Counted from the first letter of the stretch, positions 1-12,493 are shown. The stretch: 64,000 nucleotides of DNA from Oenanthe sinensis (GCA_028671895.1 CM053803.1:48234786-48298785); one strand, 5' to 3'. Made by a program: numbers and translations. The notes: generated from the sequence alone by a model not told the origin.

Positions 1-1015
1 TATAGTATAGATGTATTTATATTATTATTCTCATACACAAAAAATAAAATTTGAATTATTATTGAAATAAATATCTACATGGCCAAGTTCGATAAGCCAA
101 ATTTATTTTCTCAACATACCGTCTTTAGAAGCAACTGAAAGGTTACCGACATACCGTCGATTGGGGCAGGTATAGAGCTTCGCCGCTCTGCCTTCAATTT
201 TCATAACCTGGAGAGGTGAATTAGGATTTTTTTTATATAAAATATTTATTTCGACCGTTCAAATGATAATGATCACTAATGTTTTATACCATTTCCGCGG
301 GCATGACCGCATGAGCTTGGATTAAATCATTTATGACTATGTATATAATTTATACTAGCTTATGTCTCATATAGATTTTTATTTTTATTTTTATTTTAAT
401 ATTTTCTTTAATAATAATTTAAATTTTATTTAATATTTACGAATGTATTTTATATTTTTTTTCATATACTTTATTTGTGGATGCATTTTAACAAGATGAT
501 ATTTATAAGTTTAGTTTAGAAATGTGTTTTAGTTAGATGATTAATGTGAGATGTATTTGAATTAAGAGTATTTGTATTTTAATAGGATAATGTTTTATAT
601 AATTTTTCATGTACTTTATTTGTATATGTATTTGAATAAGATTATATTTATACTAGCTTATACTTGTGCGATGCACGGATCGAATTATTTTAATATTTTT
701 TTATATAATTTGAATATATTTTTATTTTTATTATAATAATTTAAATTTTATTTAATATTATACGTATATATTTTATATAATTTTTCATATAATTTATTTG
801 TATTTTAATATGATAATATTTGTGTATTTTTTTATAGATATATTTTATTTTGGAGATTAATGTGATATATATATTAATCAGGAGATTAGTGTTTAAAAAT
901 TAGGCCTAATGTCTGACATGTACTTTAATCAGGAGAATAATGTTTACAAATTAGGTCCAATAATAACTATCCGACCCAAATACGACCAAATACCACTAAA
1001 CTTTTAATCTTTCGG
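1..1015. repeat. AT-rich repeat-derived DNA, no gene
   Basis: No coding frame is supported. Two direct copies of a roughly 160-base AT-rich segment start near 349 and 650. Each begins with ACTAGCTTAT and continues through matching runs of T-rich sequence and an AATTTAAATTTTATTTAAT-like stretch. The second copy carries the GCGATGCACGG phrase often seen near plant dispersed-repeat ends. The AT-rich block meets the retroelement remnant at about 1015-1025, where the 3' end of that element appears to be lost. Confidence 0.5.
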
Positions 1016-1025
1016 TTTTAATAAT

Positions 1026-3539
1026 TTATCCATCCTCAAAGATTGGCTCATCAGAGAATGCATCTTGATCATCAAAGTTTGTAGCATTGTCAGAGTTTGG
1101 CATAACATTAGAGTTTGCAGTGACAGATAAACTCTGAGTACCTGTAAAAGTAACAGAACATCCTAAATCACTCTTTTCTTTTAAAATAATCCCATTACTT
1201 CTCACATCACACATATCATAACTTTTAATAGTTAGATTTTGCTCATTAGAAGTAACTAACTTCTTTCTCAATTCTACCTCTCATTTTGCCAGATTCAGAA
1301 ACTGCCTCTCATTATTAATTCTGTTTTTCACACAATTTAACTCAGTCTCACATGAAAGGTTCAAATCACAGTGTCCTATAAAAATAAGAGGTGGCTGAGA
1401 AAGGAGGTCTGTAGTCACATTAATAGGGGTACACTTTTTAGGGCTATCAATGGTCATTCCAACAGTTAAAATTGGAAAAGTAAAATCTGAACTTATATTA
1501 TCAGAGAATGCAAATTCTGAAGAAAAGTCAGAGTTTATACCTTAAGTATTAGTGGATGTGGATGGAGTCTCCATTGGTTGTGCAGAAATTAGTTGCATCA
1601 TGATTGCATCAGAGATTGTCAATGGAATGGTCTCAGAGTTTGTCTTGACAGCATCAGCAACAACAGAATCTTCATTTAGAGATGTTGTGCCTGCATCCAA
1701 ACTTTGATTGGATGGTTAATGTGTGGCAGGGGCATTAACAACTTCTTCAACCCTTTGAGTTGAAGGTTCTTGTGGGTTGTACCCCTGATTCCTGCTGGCT
1801 TCACTTGCTTTATCTTCAATGGCTGCTATTGAACTTTGATCAATAAGTTCTTGTGTGCCTGGCCTTGAAATGATTGCTACCTCACTTTGAGAGACAGGTT
1901 CTTGTGGGTCTTGGCCAAAAGATACTTGCTTCTTCTTCTTCCTTGTGAAGAGCTTTGAACTTGGAGATTCTGAAGATGATTTAGCTTTCTTTGCTTCAAT
2001 TTCTTTTCTTACTTCCTCTACTAGCTCCCTTACTCTTTCATAAGATATCTCTTTGATAATTTGATTAGGTGAATGAGCAGGAGAAACGGATACCATAACC
2101 GGAGCAGTTTCACTGGAATGTACATCAATATTTGCATTATCACCAGCCAATTCAGGTTGTACCAACTCATCAGAGTTTATCAAGACATCAGAGTTTATTA
2201 GATTCTCAGAAAATATTGGCTCAGAGTTTAAGACTGCGCCAGAGTTTATCAAATTTTCAGAGTTTATTGCTGCATCAGAGTTTATCAAATTTTCAGAGTT
2301 TATTGCTGCATCAGAGTTTATCACTTCAGTGTTTGCACCTTCAGAGATTGCAACCTTGATCAATCTTTTTCTTTTCTTTTTCAATTTAGGCATCGGATTT
2401 ACTGTGAATGGCTTCATGAAAGGTGCATGAGGAATCTCATAAGCCTTTTTAACAACCTTCTTCACAGGAAAGACCAAACCTTCATTGCTATCATCAAAAT
2501 TAGTATTTTCATCAACTAATTTCCTCTTCTTTGGAGAAGATTCCTTCACAAATTTGCCTTTTCTTTTTCTTGTGCCTTGTTGAGTGGTTTTTGTTACAAC
2601 TATAGTTTTTTGGGAGACTGTAGAGATTGGTAAAAGTGTTTGGGTATCAGTGTTTGGTGGGTGGCTTGAGTTAGAATCAGATGGTGCTAAACTTTGATTC
2701 ATAGCCACAGATAGAAAATCCCTCCCATACATGGTTGGCATTCTCTGATGTAAGAGAAGCCTGACCCATGTGGGATAAAAGAGTTTAGGAAAATTACCTC
2801 TAGCTTCTTTCTTTGTGTCTTTTCTTGAGAGATAAATTTTCTTTTATTCATACAAAAACTGGCTAATCTCTGATCATTCTCAAAATTTACATCAGGCAAT
2901 AAGTGGCTAAAAATTAATTGAAGAAATCTAGAAAAATATATAGTGTGAGCATCATCATTTATTTTGCTAGTTAACTGCCTAATTATCAAACAAGGAAAAT
3001 TAAAATTCAAGTTATTGGTCAGAGAATAACCAATCTATTGTGAAAGCTGATGAATTGTATCAAAATTTATACATTTTGCAGTGAAAGCTCTTGTTATGCA
3101 ATCAAAGAAGAAGCTCCACTATCTTCTCAAATGGGGCCTGGTCAGACTCCCTAACTTTGATAAACTACCTCCATAGCCTATTTCTTTAAAGAACTCCTTT
3201 ATCTGTTCATCGCCAACTAGATCATCATACATCCTCTTCTGGAAGATGAAGGGCTTGTCTCACCACAGCTGGAGTTATGGAGTATTTTCCATTGCATTGA
3301 AATGTGATGATGGGTTCCTCATTATCATCAGCATTATTAAATTTAACAGAAGACCATATTCTGACTAGAGATTGAGCAGAGAAGTCCGTGGGTTCCTACA
3401 GTGCATACCCAATGTAGCTATTTTGAAGAAAATCATGTACTACATGAAAATCTTGAGGAGCACTAGTCTTATTCAAAAGAGATATGTAATTAGTGGTAGC
3501 AAAGTTGAAGTTTTGGAAAAAAAGACCTTTAGATGCCAT
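1026..3539 (-). pseudogene. Sirevirus-like third ORF (downstream of RNase H), broken
   Basis: Read on the minus strand, an ATG at 3539 opens a frame that is closed by a TAG at 3396-3398. Open pieces follow at 3010-2699, 2741-1716 and 1271-1026. The pieces lie downstream of the RT/RNase H remnant on the same strand, which is where Sirevirus copia elements often carry an extra, poorly conserved ORF. The 2741-1716 piece is lysine/serine rich and includes a short peptide repeat of the type INSD/NSEN at about 2165-2330, encoded by the TAAACTCTGA motif that is also scattered through nearby non-coding DNA. Stops and frame changes make it non-functional. The Sirevirus assignment is inferred from position and layout; only the copia RT is certain. 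Confidence 0.55.
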
Positions 3540-3799
3540 TGAAAAACAGAGATTAGCAGGTTTAAGAAATTAGGGTTTATATGAAATGAGAGAGAAAGAA
3601 AGAAATATTAGATGCAGATGAATAATTCAAAGTGAAAATAAGAATTAAACTATTCCCTCTCATTTGCATATACTCTTTAGTGGGACATGTGACAATTTTT
3701 GAGTGGTTGACTAATGAGTGGTGTAATTCTCGAAATACAGCATGTATGTGTGTATCTGTGTCTAAAAATGAATCGATTTACGTGAGATGCATGCGCCCT

Positions 3800-4115
3800 A
3801 ATGGTTAGTCCAATCAGAGAATATCTCAGAGTTTAGAGCAAACAGAGTTTAAAGTAAACAGAGTTTAACATGTAATCAGACATCAGAGTTTAGATCAATC
3901 AGAGTCTAAAATATAAATCAGAGTTTATAGTAATCAGAGTTTGCATTATCTGTCAGAGTTTACCATATACTCTGACAGAGTTTACCATAAATACAGATAA
4001 CCTGTGATCAGAGATTAGATGTTCCAATGATCAGAGTTTACTCCATTTTCCATCAAAGTTTGCCACATACTCTAACAGAGTTTGTCATATACTCTGATTG
4101 TCTGCTACTTGCCAT
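3800..4115. repeat. Cluster of TCAGAGTTTA motifs
   Basis: About eleven near-identical copies of CAGAGTTTA/CAGAGTTTG occur in roughly 300 bases between the end of the RNase H remnant and the third ORF, spaced about 12-40 bases apart. Variants such as CAGAGATTA and ACTCTGA/CAGAGT palindromic pairs also occur. The same motif recurs inside the coding remnant at 1091, 1530, 1635 and densely at 2165-2330. This is a dispersed short motif, not a regular tandem array. Confidence 0.8.
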
Positions 4116-4202
4116 ATGGAGTTGAGCCACTTGTCACCATTCCTAATTCAGAAACCAATCTTGTAAAAGTTACTTCACACATGGGATTGGTGAATATGTC
4201 TG

Positions 4203-5240
4203 CTAACTGTTCATCTGAGGGAAAAAATGCATTTCAATTGTTCCTTCCATGACATGTTCCCTTATGAAGTGATATATGATACTGATGTACTTTGTCAGAG
4301 AATGTTGAACTGGATTTCCTGTCATTGCAATAGCACTTTGATTATCACAATAAATAGGAATTTTGGAAAAGTTTAAACCATAATTTAACAATTGATTTCT
4401 CATCCATAAGATTTGTGCACAACAGCTTCCTGCAGTTATATATTCAGCCTCTACTGTTGATGTTGAGATATATTTCTGTTTCTTACTGAACCATGAGACA
4501 ATTCTTCCTCCTAAGAATTGACAACTGTCACTTGTGCTTTTTCTATCAATTTTGCATCCTGTAAAGTCAGCATCTGAATAACCTATTAATTTAAAATCAG
4601 ACTCTCTAGGATACCATAAGCCAAGATTAATGGTGCCTTTGAGATACCTGAAAATTCTCTTAACATCAATCAAACGAGGTTCCCTTGGATTTTCCTGAAA
4701 TCTAGCACATAGACAGGTTGCAAACATAATGTCTGGTCTACTTATAGTTAAATAGAGTAAAGATCCAATCATGCCTCTGTATGCTGTAATATCTACAGGT
4801 TCTTCAGTGTCTTGATCAAGCTTTATTGCAATAACCATTGGAGTTGTAGCAGATGGAGAGTTTTGCATTTGAAATTTAGTGAGTAGATTCTTTGTATATT
4901 TAGACTGATTTATGAAAATACCTTCCTCAGTCTGTTTCACTTGTAACCCTAGAAAATAACTCAATTCTCCCATCATGCTCATTTGATACCTAGACTGCAT
5001 TAGCTTTAAAAATCTTTTATAGAGTTTCTCATTAGTGGAACTAAATATAATATCATCAACATATATTTGAATTAATAATAAATCTTTGTTTGGTCCTCCC
5101 CAACCGATTTTCATATCCACCTGTATTTGCTCAAGCTCTTCTTCTGTCATCTGGACTTCCATGAACTGAGGTCCATGCGGTCCTAAGCCAACATCCATGT
5201 CCATGAGTTCTCCTGCTCGCCCTATTGGTTCAAAGAACAA
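4203..5240 (-). pseudogene. Ty1/copia reverse transcriptase C-terminus and RNase H, fused to an unrelated segment
   Basis: The frame contains the copia RT active-site motif YVDDIIF at the start of the recognisable part, the conserved GSLLYLT-SRPDI block, and the RNase H blocks SDADFTGCKIDRKSTS, STVEAEY and CDNQSAIAM. The catalytic-looking residues of this half are present, but the RT amino-terminal half, integrase, protease and gag are absent. About 45 residues ahead of the RT motif (including GELMDMDVGLGPHGP and MTEEELEQIQVDMK) do not resemble copia polyprotein, and the fusion point is close to residue 50. The same frame stays open across the copia insertion to an ATG at 8515. It is not an intact retroelement gene. 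Confidence 0.85.
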
Positions 5241-5260
5241 GTAGAGTCGAGTGAAGATTT

Positions 5261-6025
5261 TGTTGGAATTTTAATAATAATATTCAAAATATTTGTTTGC
5301 TTCAAAAGAAAAAATATTATCTTTTATTTTAAATGTGAGACTTTTTATTTTCTCAACTTTTTTTTAAAACTAGTGGCCTTTGGCACTCTAGAGTGGCAAG
5401 TTCTGATCACTATCAAAAGAGGTTTTCTCTTCTAGTGTGTTTTGAGAAGATAATAAATGAGTAGCTTCATATATTTTATATAAACAAGTTTATGGGTAAT
5501 GATCAAGAGTTAATAATAATATTCAAAATATTTGTTTGCTTCAAAAGAAAAAAATATTATCTTTTATTTTAAATGTGAGACTTTTTATTTTCTCAACTTC
5601 TTCTTTTAAAAACTAATGGCCTTTGGCTCTCTAGAGTGACAATTTCTGATCACTATTAAAAGATGTTTTCTCCTCTAGTGTGTTTTGAGAAGATAATACA
5701 CGAGTAGCCTCATATATTTTATATAAACAAGTTTATGGGCAATGATCAAGAGAGTTCTCAATCTGTTTCCCTGTACTACACCAGTGATACAGATGTCGTG
5801 TAACGCTGGAGGTTGATTGTCATGAGTCCGTGTGTATGTAGCGGGGCAAATTCAAATTTAGCGCAATGATTAAATTCACGCCACGACTTTTGTTCAGATA
5901 AGTTATTTTGAATTTTATCTAATAAATTTTGATGTGTTCCTTATTTTTATTTTCATCACATGAGATATCATATACTCTGCTCAATATTTTGTCTACCTCT
6001 TGTGATTACATACATATCCCCAACA
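5261..6025 (+). repeat. 5' LTR with internal 240-base tandem duplication
   Basis: This LTR is about 240 bases longer than its partner because the segment starting TTAATAATAATATTCAAA at about 5270 is repeated from 5510. The 3' LTR has the segment once. The two LTRs of one insertion start identical, so the duplication most simply happened after integration. Confidence 0.88.
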
Positions 6026-6569
6026 TTCTAAAGTTGAATTTTTGTGTGGATTAGACAAATTTTTATCTATGTATGGAGATTGAGCTAAAATGATTAATCT
6101 TACTTGTGATGATGTATGTGATATTTATGTAAGAGTATATAATGGAAGATGTGATTGCAACTTGTTTGATGATATGCCCGAGTGAGATATGATATTTTTC
6201 GAGAAGTATCTTTAATATATATGTGTAGTCGTTAGTTAACTTTTCATATGTATATTTGAATATGTGTATAAATGATATTTTTTGTTGGCTTTAATGGTGC
6301 TACATATAAACTCATTTGCATCTGATTTTGGTTCATATGAAGAATCAAGAGATGTTTAATTTTTGAGCATATATTTCCTATGAAAGTGACTTTCATGTTT
6401 ACCTCACACATCTTCTTTGTCTAAATTTTGTGACACTCCTGAGCCTAAAATGAGTAAAAAGGTTAGGATTGAGACAAGTTTTGGACTTGATTTTGTTACT
6501 AATTTCTTTTAATTGAGAAAGAATTTTTAGGTGAGAGGAGATAAATGCTTTCATTTTTCAGGAAGATCT

Positions 6570-6770
6570 CAAAACTTATGATGAGGCTATGAGATCATTA
6601 TATGGTCTTAGGCAAACACCCAAAGTCTGGTATGAAATTTTTTATAAAACCATCACCTCTAATGGTGTTAAGTTAAATGATTCTGAGACTTGTGTTTATT
6701 CCAAATTTGATTAATTTGGTTGTGTGATCATACATTTTTATATGGATGATGTGTTAATATTTGGTTCAAT
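6570..6770 (+). pseudogene. Copia reverse transcriptase fragment
   Basis: A short plus-strand stretch translates to the copia RT landmarks SLYGLRQTPKVWYE and, after an in-frame TAA, FYMDDVLIFG. These are the usual YGLKQAPRAWY and YVDDIIF blocks. No longer frame can be followed around it, so the internal region is degenerate and the element could move only with help. Confidence 0.7.
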
Positions 6771-7878
6771 ATAATGTGCTTAACACAAGCAATGTCTTCC
6801 TAACTTCTTGCTTTGATATGAAGGGCTTAAAAAAAGCAGATGTGAATTATTAGGAATTCATATGGGTTGTCTTAAATCAGTCTCATTATGTTGAGAAGAT
6901 GTTAAAGGTATTTAATCAAATTATAATTTTGAGGTAAATACTTTTGATATTCACTTTATTTTGCTGTGAGGGTTACAAATTTTTGCCAATATTAATAAAT
7001 GGTGCATGTGTTTGTATGACAAACATTGAGTTTGTATTTCAAGAAAAGTGATTGGTATTGTGTGATTTGCAAAGGTTGGCAAAACTAATCTGATCAGTAA
7101 TAATGTGATATCACTTGTGTATAAAGAGTACGAGATGAATACTGCAGATTCTCTCAACAAAGGTCTTTTGTTGCTAGAGTTGGCACAAAATAGGTGTTGA
7201 TACCTATCGTGGAGTGAATTGTGATAAATCACAAAAGAACTCAAGTTTATAACCTTTGCATGGTACTAGAGTTAGCATAAATAGGGATGGGTTTGAAGCC
7301 TATTGTGGAGTGAATTGTGATGGATATCCATCTTAGGAATGTCTAAGTTCAATGGATCAAACAAAATCACAAAAGAACTCATGTTTATGTATACTACTAC
7401 CATTCTTATTAATAAAGTGATGTAGTATATTTTTTTATTGTCATATGTGTTAGGATGAACTAATGTTCTTAATAAGTTCATAACCTTGTTAGGTGGTTTG
7501 CGACAATACAAACTTGATGAACTTACCTATGTGAATTGGGGGTTACGCCCAATCCCCTATGAGATCCTCTAGGCTAAGGACTCTAGAGCATTCATGAATA
7601 TCCAGCTATAATGTGGGGCATCTTATAATAAATTGTGATTGACATTATCAAGGTTAATGTATTGCGAGAACACTTTTGATTTGAGAAAGATTTTAGTGCG
7701 CATATATGTTCTCACTAACTACCATGAGAGGTTCAAGAATTTTTTCACATAACATGGTTGTGAAACATACTTGTATGTACTAGGTATCAATTCAAGTCCG
7801 CAAGACATTGATACTTAATAAACTGATTATCCATTGCCCATAAAATATTTATTTTTTCTTTTGAATCATATGGGAGAA

Positions 7879-8404
7879 TGTTGAAATTTTAATAATAATA
7901 TTCAAAATATTTGTTTGCTTCAAAAGAAAAAAAATATTATCTTTTATTTTAAATATGAGACTTTTTATTTATCAACTTCTTTTTTTAAAAACTAGTGGCC
8001 TTTGGCTCTCTAGAGTGGAAAGTTTTGATCACTATCAAAAGAGGTTTTCTCCTCTAGTGTGTTTTGAGAAGATAATAAACGAGTAGCCTCATATATTTTA
8101 TATAAACAAGTTTATGAGCAATGATCAAGAGAGTTCTCAATCTGTTTCCCTGTACTACACCAGTGAGACAGATGTCGTGTAATGTTGGAGGTTGATTGTC
8201 ATGAGTCCGTGTGTATGTAGCGGGGCAAATTCAACTTTAGCGCAGTGATTAAATTCACGCCACAACTTTTGTTCAGATAAGTTGTCTTGAATTTCATATG
8301 ATAAATTTTGATGTATTCCCTATTTTTATTTTCATCACATGAGATATGATATACCCTGCTCAATATTTTATTTACCCTTTGTGATTACATACATATCATC
8401 AACA
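7879..8404 (+). repeat. 3' LTR of the 5261-8404 copia element
   Basis: A 526-base LTR that matches the 5' LTR apart from the duplication there. It keeps the TG...CA ends and is followed directly by the second GATTT target duplication. Confidence 0.9.
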
Positions 8405-8515
8405 GATTTCTCCTCGAAGAATCACTAGATACGTGCTACTTTGTTTCTGCGGGGATAAACATATTTTATTACACATTTTCAAGTTGAACACTTTTCGAGG
8501 ATAAGAATCTGTCAT
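8405..8515 (-). other. Open segment upstream of, and in frame with, the RT fusion
   Basis: On the minus strand an ATG at 8515 opens 37 codons with no stop up to the copia insertion. Once the 3-kb copia element and one GATTT copy are discounted, the frame continues exactly into the open frame ending at 4203. Ahead of it on the minus strand is a TATATATA box near 8613-8620. I do not recognise the protein. It could be a captured host exon or a retroelement segment outside the conserved domains. Confidence 0.4.
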
Positions 8516-9187
8516 AAGATAAAGGTTATCTACATTGCAGAGCTAAAAGGAAGAAGAAGAAGTTTGTATGTTGAGTAAGAATGTCAACCTCATTACATAC
8601 ACTAGAGCTGGGTATATATAGGCAATAACATAATAGTTGTACGGTAACTAGTAACATGATTTTAATGAACATTTAAAATTATTAAATATCACAAAATTTT
8701 AATGAATTTGTTAAAATTCAAATAAATATATCAATAATTTAATAATTTTTTTAAAATTCAAAAGTATATATATCTCGAAAAGTGAAGATGAGTGCATGTC
8801 AAACGATCAATACATGAACCAGAGGAAGTACCAAATATGAGGAGTAAAAGTTTAATCTTAAGAAAAAAGGAATTAGCAGTCGAGTAGCATTGTCCATTGT
8901 AATTAATTTACATTACCCCATTTTGTGTTAAAAATAAGTCATTCGTGAGTTTTCTTCGCGGCAGCTACTTGGCTCCTCTGTCACATGATCCAGGGCTGAA
9001 TTAATTGCTTTGTTTTTTGTCAAGCTATTGCCTTCCATATTACTCTCTGGCTTAATACACTACGCTCCACACGACATCCCACGTCTTTCTCCATATACAT
9101 ATATCAAGTTATTACACTAACAAGACACTTGCATGTCAATAAACAACAACTTGATATGTAGCTCAAGTTCCTTTCAAAAGAATCTCA
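8516..9187. other. Intergenic, upstream of the OVATE gene
   Basis: No gene is seen. A TATATATA sequence read on the minus strand at about 8613-8620 could serve the chimeric frame. On the plus strand CATATACATATATC at about 9093-9106, some 80-95 bases before the OVATE start, is the best TATA-like candidate for that gene. Confidence 0.35.
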
Positions 9188-9502
9188 ATGGTGCTTCCGG
9201 AAGATCAAAATCAGAAGAAAAGGAAGCAGCATTTCCGAAGAAATCAAATTAGCTTTTCGGCTTGCTTGCCTAAAGATATTGGTGGTATTTACGCAGATAG
9301 CATTTGCGCAGTCAAGTATTCATCACATCCATTCTCAGATATTAAAGGTTCGATTTTAGAGATGATAGAAATGGTTGGAGTCCGAAACTGGAATGAACTG
9401 GAGGAATTAGTTTATTGTTACATTGCCCTTAATCCCTCAGAAGTTCATCATTATATTGAACAAGCTTTTGTCAGTGTTTTCAATATGAATTGCGGTACCT
9501 GA
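9188..9502 (+). CDS. Small OVATE family protein (transcriptional repressor type)
   Basis: A single-exon protein of 104 residues. The carboxy-terminal 65 or so residues fit the OVATE domain: AVKYSSHPFSDIKGSILEMI, then a W-x-ELEELVYCYIALN stretch, then HHYIEQAFVSVF. These correspond to the family pattern DPYxDFRxSMxEMI, DLExLLxCYLxLN and HxxIxxAFxxxW. In the family, OVATE proteins act in the nucleus as co-repressors, with TALE homeodomain partners and effects on growth and organ shape. The amino terminus is basic (QKKRKQHFRR), which could act as a nuclear signal. The protein is shorter than most family members but complete. The ATG at 9188 is the first in frame and gives the basic leader directly before the domain. 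The exact orthologue is not identifiable from the sequence alone. Confidence 0.82.
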   Translation: MVLPEDQNQKKRKQHFRRNQISFSACLPKDIGGIYADSICAVKYSSHPFSDIKGSILEMIEMVGVRNWNELEELVYCYIALNPSEVHHYIEQAFVSVFNMNCGT

Positions 9503-12449
9503 TCGAGTCCGTTTCAATGCAAATCTTGTATTAATTTTTGTACAAATTTTACTCGTCCCACCTCTTATGCTTTAAAAGTTTATCTTTCATTTTCCAATTA
9601 TACACGTCCACAGTTTTCTTACTTTCATTGTCGAAATTAGTAACTACAGTCAACATCCAAGGGTTTAGATTATGCCAAACAAAATTATGATTAGCTTGTA
9701 ATTAAGCATGAAACATCATACCATTACAAGCTTTATTCTGCACAATTTCAGCAAATGCAGCTGCAATTCAAAAAGAAATCTGATACCAAATCTTCCCTGG
9801 GCCTAAAATGGAATTTTGCCTTCTTTATTACTTAACAAAAAAACATGAAATTTGGGATTTTCACTATAGATAAGGTTGATACATGTCACATGCTTTTTGA
9901 TCGTACTGGCAGCATTTGATTGCAAGGAAAGCCAAGAATGTAGGCCTGATCCTTCTGCTTCTCTCTCTCGTAGCAACCTCAGTAGCATAAATTTCCTGTA
10001 TACCATCCACATCAATAGTTGCATCTCTAAGCTTTGTCAACCAGCTAGATGCTCATATTTTTATTTTGAACAGCACTGGCTGCACATATATTTTTATTTG
10101 CTCAAATACAGGGTGTGCTGACCTCGATTCTTGGTGGATCCTTTTGGATGGAAGAAAATATTAATTCAATGGATGCTTGGTCGATGATGAACTTGCTGAA
10201 ATGAAGAGCAAGCTCAACTGTACAAATAAATAATAACCTGAGAGCAAAAATGAGAAATGACTCCAACTGGTTATTAGCAAGTAATTTGACGTGTGGGGAA
10301 GAGAAAGTGTTACGAAAATTTGTGTGGAAAGAGCTCACAACTATTAATTTGAATTGAACTACATGAGATTTTTTTTAAGCTACAGATTTTTAATGGATAG
10401 GGCTCTCTGCATCATGGACCACCCCAAACCCTGAGTTCCTAACTAGTGCAAACCTAGGATGGGATCCAAAGAGCAATTGTTATTAATGAGGGGCCCTTTT
10501 TTTTCATGCTCGGATTCGATATTTCCTGAGAACCCTCCACTTTTTGCATCTGTTATTGCAGGATTGGAGAATTGGAGTGTAGTGCTGAATCCTGTTAGTT
10601 CATGTGGCCTCATGCTCGCTTATTCTGTTTCAAACTCCCCAGATATATTAGGACTCAAGTCATCAACCTTGCAACCATATTTTATATAGATCTGTAGGAC
10701 AGATGTCGTATGTTACCTTCTTATTCATACTCATTCTTCTCCAATTATTGCTTCTCATGTCCACATCCTTATTAGAACCGCAGTTGTGAATTGAAGCAGA
10801 TTCTTTGAACACATTTTTTGGTCTTGGTAATTTAACATAAAACTTGGGTGCTAGACTTGACCTCCTGGGTCATGGACTCATGGTAATGGAAGGTATGCGC
10901 AAAATTGAAATGCATGGAATCTTTGTGGACGTATCAAACTAACCAAGTGATTGATGATCTGATTTACACTCACTAGCTAGTCACTACATTGAAACATAAG
11001 GGTATATTTATTAGCCTTGGAATCGGGGTTGTGAAGTTTCAATAAGAATAGGCTTATGATGGTCGTGGACTTATCCGTCACAAGCCGCAGGAATTATGGG
11101 TTGAGTTTCGCAGCAATTATCAGAAGATTTCTTATAGTTCTAGTCTTCTTCTTGTTTTTATGGGCAAGGGAAAATGTTGGTATAAGTTATTCCCAATTTT
11201 ACGGAAATGATTCACGTCGAAAGAATTACTCCAAAGGAAGGTGAGAGGATGGCATGATTTTTCAAATATCAGAAGTGAAGAAGATCAATGCATGTTAAGC
11301 AGGCGGAGAGGTGATCGATAACGAAATATAGAAATTAGTTCCTCGATAAATATGCCTACGACCTCATTTATAAACCGTAAAATCTTTTCTTTACAAAAAT
11401 TTATTTTTCGATAAATGTCAGTAACTTCATTTATAACAACATAAATAGATGGTATCATTCATTAGTTAAATAATTTAATATATATCCATTTACATAGTAT
11501 CAAATCGTCAATCAAAAGATAGAAAAAAAAGATAGCAAGATGACAAAAATATCATATATAATTTAAGGGTTGTGCTCCATAACAATCGATTGCAATCATC
11601 ATTTCGCATTTTTTTTGCGCATATGAAAAAATTATAACTATCCCTTCAAAAACGTTTTTGAATAGAATGATGTATCCATGTATTCGCATATCAACGGAAA
11701 CAAAAGGCCCAACAGATAGTTGTATTAATAGCTTATCATGGATCAAGATCCATAATGTAATCCTGCACTCCTTAAGAAAAAAAGGGAAGATAGAAGGAGA
11801 TTTCCGCCTTATTTGGGGAAATTTATAAATTACTTATAAAATAAATTATTTATAAAATTAGTCAAACCGACTCTTCATCATCCCTAGTACAATTAAGTAT
11901 TGACTTTGGTACAAAAAATTTGCATGCAACGTGTGCCTCAACAGTAAACTCTTATTAATTGGAGAGAGTGGTGTTTGTTAGTGCATTCGGAATCATCGTC
12001 GTTCGTATTCATCTCTTCAAATAATAAATATAATTACAGATGAAAATATTGATAAACATTAAAAAACGAATATAAAAAATAATTACTCGTATAAAATAAA
12101 TAAAATAATTACATAACACATGAAGAATATGGAAGATAAAATTACAAAACACTATCAGTAATTTATGTTCTATTTTTTTATTATATAATTTTTTTGCAAT
12201 AATTTTTGATATCTTATAACTTTTTATATGGTCAGTGCATACATACAATTAATATACATTAATCACTTTTAATATACTCAAAATTTATCCCAATCTTTTT
12301 TCTCAAATGATGATAACTTATGACTTATTTTAGTTCATGGGTGCATATGTATACACACATGGTCTCATATTATTATTAGAAAGTTTAACATTTGGTATAA
12401 TTTTTTGGGTACATTACATTTTTCTTTTTAATATATATTTTATAGACAA

Positions 12450-12450
<1 letters not shown>
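9503..12450. other. Long intergenic stretch with one exon-like open segment
   Basis: No convincing gene. A minus-strand frame open from about 10052 to a TGA at 9886-9888 has protein-like composition (it includes DVDGIQEIYATEVATRE and RPTFLAFLA), and a CTAG-type acceptor lies just ahead, so it may be a relic terminal exon. Other short ORFs here have no recognisable motif. The right half is AT-rich. Confidence 0.3.

Positions 12451-12491
<41 letters not shown>
12451..12491. repeat. TA dinucleotide microsatellite
   Basis: An uninterrupted run of about twenty TA units. It sits at the left border of a dispersed repeat-family member that continues to 12699. Confidence 0.9.

Positions 12492-12493
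<2 letters not shown>

Larger units (their letters stand above)
5261..8404 (+). mobile_element. Ty1/copia LTR retrotransposon with both LTRs and target duplication, decayed inside
   Basis: Two related LTRs (5261-6025 and 7879-8404) begin TGTTGGAATTTT/TGTTGAAATTTT and end CCCCAACA/CATCAACA. The element is flanked by an identical 5-base duplication, GATTT, at 5256-5260 and 8405-8409. A purine-rich tract, ATGGGAGAA, abuts the 3' LTR. The internal region holds a broken plus-strand copia RT near 6570-6770. It landed inside the minus-strand chimeric frame described at 4203-5240 and 8405-8515. Confidence 0.92.

Noticed and set aside
2132..2359. Plus-strand ORF with a repeated QSLS peptide
   Set aside because: It is the complement of the TAAACTCTGA-encoded repeat of the retroelement ORF and has no domain.
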